64,000 bases of DNA from Bacteroidetes bacterium MedPE-SWsnd-G2 (GTDB taxonomy: Bacteria; Bacteroidota; Bacteroidia; Flavobacteriales; Flavobacteriaceae): NCBI GenBank assembly GCA_001874335.1, contig MPDE01000002.1, positions 1 to 64,000 of the forward strand, read 5' to 3'. Position 1 is the first letter of the stretch, and every line of letters begins with the position of its first letter. Below the pieces are notes generated by a model. The model was given only the letters and a program-made list of their open reading frames with translations. It searched no databases and was not told the origin of the DNA. A program made the translations under genes and the position numbers. Positions 61,683 through 64,000 of this stretch are shown here, piece after piece.

Positions 61683-62636
61683 TTAATGTGAATCTAAAAA
61701 CGATTTTACATTAGCATCAATTCTACTTTGAATATCAGTCACATCTGCTTTTTCAAAAGACTCACCCATAATATTCTCAAAAAGCTCAATATATCTATCG
61801 CTTACAGTTGTAATATATTCATCAGACATTTCAGGAACTGTTTGTCCTTCTAATCCTTGAAAATCATTACTGATTAACCATTGTCTAACAAACTCCTTAG
61901 ACAACTGTTTTTGAGGTTCATTATTATCCTGACGCTCTTGGTAACCATCAGCATAAAAATACCTTGAAGAATCAGGTGTGTGTATTTCATCAATCAATAC
62001 AATTTGACCTTCTTTAGTTTTACCAAATTCATATTTGGTATCCACTAAAATTAATCCACGTTCGGCAGCAATTTCAGTTCCTCTTTGAAACAGTTTTCTC
62101 GTATAATCCTCTAAAATTAAATAATCTTCTTCAGATACAATGCCCTTTGCTAAAATATCTTCTCTTGAAATATCTTCATCATGATCCCCCATTTCAGCCT
62201 TGGTTGCAGGTGTAATAATTGGAGAAGAAAATTTATCATTTTCTTTCATACCGTCAGGCATAGCAACACCACACAACTCACGTTTTCCCGCTTTATACTC
62301 TCTGGCAGCATGACCAGACATATAGCCTCTAATTACCATTTCTACCTTAAACGGATCACATAAATGCCCCACAGCCACATTAGGATCTGGTGTTGCAATT
62401 AACCAGTTTGGCACAATATCTTCTGTTTGTGCCATAAACTTTGTTGCAATCTGATTTAAGATTTGACCTTTAAAAGGTATTCCTTTAGGCATTACAACAT
62501 CAAATGCTGATAATCTGTCTGTTGCAATCATGACCAATAGGTCATCATTAATATTATAAACCTCTCTTACTTTTCCTTTGTAAACACTTTTTTGTCCAGG
62601 AAAATTGAAATTGGAATCAATAATTGTATTACTCAT
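61683..62636 (-). CDS. purC: Phosphoribosylaminoimidazole-succinocarboxamide synthase
   Basis: 317 residues, the longer form of SAICAR synthase. It joins CAIR and aspartate with ATP in purine synthesis. Family blocks: [11 protein letters not shown] (19-29), [52 protein letters not shown] and [14 protein letters not shown]. Its ATG lies 8 bp inside the end of the phoH gene, so the two are coupled. Confidence 0.96.
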   Translation of the reverse strand: MSNTIIDSNFNFPGQKSVYKGKVREVYNINDDLLVMIATDRLSAFDVVMPKGIPFKGQILNQIATKFMAQTEDIVPNWLIATPDPNVAVGHLCDPFKVEMVIRGYMSGHAAREYKAGKRELCGVAMPDGMKENDKFSSPIITPATKAEMGDHDEDISREDILAKGIVSEEDYLILEDYTRKLFQRGTEIAAERGLILVDTKYEFGKTKEGQIVLIDEIHTPDSSRYFYADGYQERQDNNEPQKQLSKEFVRQWLISNDFQGLEGQTVPEMSDEYITTVSDRYIELFENIMGESFEKADVTDIQSRIDANVKSFLDSH

Positions 62637-63585
62637 TTCTGTTTTCTATACTTTTATATGCTTCGATAACTTTCTTCACTAATTTATGTCTTATCACATC
62701 CTTACCATCTAAGAAAACAATGCCAACACCATCTACATTTTTAAGCACCAATAAGGCTTCTTTTAAACCAGAAATGGTACGTCTTGGTAAATCAATTTGA
62801 CCGGGATCTCCAGTCAATAAAAACTTCGCGTTTTTACCCATTCGAGTCAAAAACATTTTCATTTGATTATGCGTTGTATTCTGACCTTCATCTAAAATTA
62901 CAAACGCATTATCAAGCGTTCGCCCTCTCATAAAAGCTAATGGCGCTATTTGAATGGTTCCATTTTCAATAAACGCCGCCAATTTCTCTGCTGGAATCAT
63001 ATCTCGTAATGCATCATACAAAGGTTGCATGTAGGGATCTAATTTCTCCTTCAAATCTCCAGGTAAAAACCCTAGATTTTCTCCTGCTTCAACTGCAGGA
63101 CGCGTTAAGATAATGCGTTTAACCTCTTTGTTTTTTAAAGCTTGAACGGCCAATGCAACTCCTGTGTACGTTTTACCAGTACCTGCAGGCCCAATGGCAA
63201 AAACCATATCATTTTTTTTGATACTTTCAACAAGTTTTCTTTGATTGGTTGTTTGAGCTTTAATAAGTCTACCACCTACACCATGAACAATAACTTCTCC
63301 ACTTTTTTCTGAAGTCGCGTAGTCTTCACTGCTTTTACTTGTCAACACACGCTCTATAACATTCTCATCCAGCTTATTATACTTTGCAAAATGGGTCATG
63401 AGCATATTCATCCTCAAATCAAATTCTTCTAATAAATCCTCATCCCCATAAGCTTTAATACTATTGCCACGGGCAACTATTTTAAGTTTTGGGTAGTACG
63501 TTTTTAGAAGTTTAATATTCACATTTCCAGCACCAAAAAACTCCTTTGGTGTAATTTCTTCAAGTTCAATGATAAGTTCGTTCAA
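62629..63585 (-). CDS. PhoH family protein (PhoL-like ATPase)
   Basis: About 318 residues. An N-terminal KH-like RNA-binding part (about 1-110) is followed by a P-loop ATPase: Walker [14 protein letters not shown] (about 130-142), [18 protein letters not shown] and ILDEGQNTT. PhoH proteins are linked to RNA metabolism. No ATG exists near the N-terminus; TTG at 63585 gives [18 protein letters not shown], which I judge more likely than TTG at 63591. An in-frame stop lies at 63607-63609, so the start must be non-ATG. A -7 box (TAGATTTG, 63648-63641) lies upstream. Confidence 0.92.
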   Translation of the reverse strand: MNELIIELEEITPKEFFGAGNVNIKLLKTYYPKLKIVARGNSIKAYGDEDLLEEFDLRMNMLMTHFAKYNKLDENVIERVLTSKSSEDYATSEKSGEVIVHGVGGRLIKAQTTNQRKLVESIKKNDMVFAIGPAGTGKTYTGVALAVQALKNKEVKRIILTRPAVEAGENLGFLPGDLKEKLDPYMQPLYDALRDMIPAEKLAAFIENGTIQIAPLAFMRGRTLDNAFVILDEGQNTTHNQMKMFLTRMGKNAKFLLTGDPGQIDLPRRTISGLKEALLVLKNVDGVGIVFLDGKDVIRHKLVKKVIEAYKSIENRNE

Positions 63586-63640
63586 AAGCAATAAGGTTTT
63601 AGTGAATTAATCTGTTTTCTTTTATTAGTTTTGTGATAAA

Positions 63641-63648
63641 CAAATCTA
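63641..63648 (-). promoter_or_regulatory. Predicted -7 element of the phoH-purC operon
   Basis: Minus strand TAGATTTG fits TAnnTTTG, about 55 bp before the TTG start of phoH. No clear -33. Confidence 0.38.
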
Positions 63649-63694
63649 CATAATTTACGATAACATAAATCAATAAAATATCAACAATTAGTCC

Positions 63695-64000
63695 ATGGCA
63701 ATAATAACATTAACTACTGATTTTGGCGAGAAAGATCATTTTGCTGGAGCTGTAAAAGGTGCTATTTATAGTGAAATGCCAGATGCTAAAATCGTTGATA
63801 TTTCGCATTCTATTTCTCCTTTTAATGTCCCTGAAGCGGCATATATTATATTAAATGCATACCGCAGTTTTCCAAAAGGAACCATACATTTAATTGGTAT
63901 TGATTCTGAATTAACGCCCGAAAACAATCACATTGCAGTAAAACTTGATGACCATTATTTTATTTGTGCAAACAACGGAATAATGAGTATGATTTGCTCT
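63695..64000 (+). CDS. SAM hydroxide adenosyltransferase (DUF62 family), N-terminal part
   Basis: The gene begins at ATG 63695 and runs past the end of the window; 102 codons are seen. The N-terminus ITLTTDFGEKDHFAGAVKG and IVDISHSISPFNVPEAAYI are hallmarks of the DUF62 family, which splits S-adenosylmethionine with water to adenosine and methionine; true chlorinases and fluorinases are rare members. The Asp in TTDFG and the NNG of CANNGI are conserved substrate-binding residues. Diverges from the phoH operon with 110 bp between. Confidence 0.92.
   Translation, partial: MAIITLTTDFGEKDHFAGAVKGAIYSEMPDAKIVDISHSISPFNVPEAAYIILNAYRSFPKGTIHLIGIDSELTPENNHIAVKLDDHYFICANNGIMSMICS

Noticed and set aside
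63695-64000. DUF62 protein as a chlorinase or fluorinase
   Set aside because: Most members split SAM with hydroxide; the diagnostic halide-site region lies mostly beyond the window, and no halogen-related genes are near.

Overview
This window is AT-rich chromosomal DNA from a member of the Bacteroidota, very probably the family Flavobacteriaceae. The evidence is type IX secretion (T9SS) cargo with type A and type B C-terminal signals, PorP/SprF and PorQ proteins, a SusC-like TonB-dependent receptor, DUF6452/DUF6048/DUF4294-type proteins, no Shine-Dalgarno sequences before most starts, and promoters of the Bacteroidota kind (TTTG, about 19 nt, TAnnTTTG). No rRNA, tRNA, CRISPR array, prophage or insertion sequence was seen. 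Most of the window is conserved chromosomal backbone with short operons closed by hairpin terminators.

Layout. 1-4 kb: the end of a large repeat-rich T9SS type B adhesin, a PorP/SprF protein and a PorE-like TPR/propeller/OmpA lipoprotein-type protein. 4.4-8.5 kb (minus): a CAP-domain lipoprotein, then the operon pyrR-pyrB-STAS-like-rnz-pdxH. 8.7-15.4 kb: rpsA with a structured leader, a LysM protein (plus), porQ-cmk and lon. 15.7-18.6 kb (plus): an ECF sigma factor, a membrane anti-sigma-like protein and two envelope proteins with DUF4097-like and GIN-type repeats. 18.7-24 kb: a lipoprotein, a UMF1-type transporter, an M48 peptidase, msrB, lpdA and a beta-barrel protein. 24.5-28.5 kb: aroQ, xerD, rny, a probable 6S RNA, zapA and a coiled-coil protein. 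28.6-35.7 kb: M23 peptidase, TonB-dependent receptor, cysteine desulfurase, an acidic calcium-repeat lipoprotein, an Smr protein and a small membrane protein. 35.8-39.6 kb: two tandem paralogous T9SS type A proteins. 39.6-51 kb: rocD, rlmD with two envelope genes, two methyltransferases, ZIP transporter, DUF4268, hemolysin III, DUF4294, M42 peptidase, NUDIX and PrsW. 51-54.5 kb: a biotin-dependent acyl-CoA carboxylase operon. 54.5-64 kb: MarC, a degenerate helicase, a Bcr/CflA transporter, a lipoprotein, acs, AGCS symporter, purC, phoH and the start of a SAM hydroxide adenosyltransferase.

How the parts work together: several genes serve the cell surface and T9SS (PorP, PorE-like, PorQ, three cargo proteins, lipoproteins, TonB receptor, M23). 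Others are core metabolism (pyrimidine and purine synthesis, vitamin B6, shikimate, acyl-CoA carboxylation, acetate activation) and RNA biology (S1, RNase Y, RNase Z, RlmD, 6S RNA).

The least ordinary items are the 6S-like RNA between zapA and rny, the rpsA leader hairpin carrying GGAGG in its loop, the sigma/anti-sigma/beta-repeat operon, the one-domain DEAD-box relative whose DEAD motif reads EDAE, the tandem secreted paralogs, a 34-nt palindrome before the CAP gene, a terminator that abuts the NUDIX start codon, and a decayed-looking reading frame with its own terminator at 60.1-60.3 kb. No complete unknown system (defence, mobile or biosynthetic) was found.
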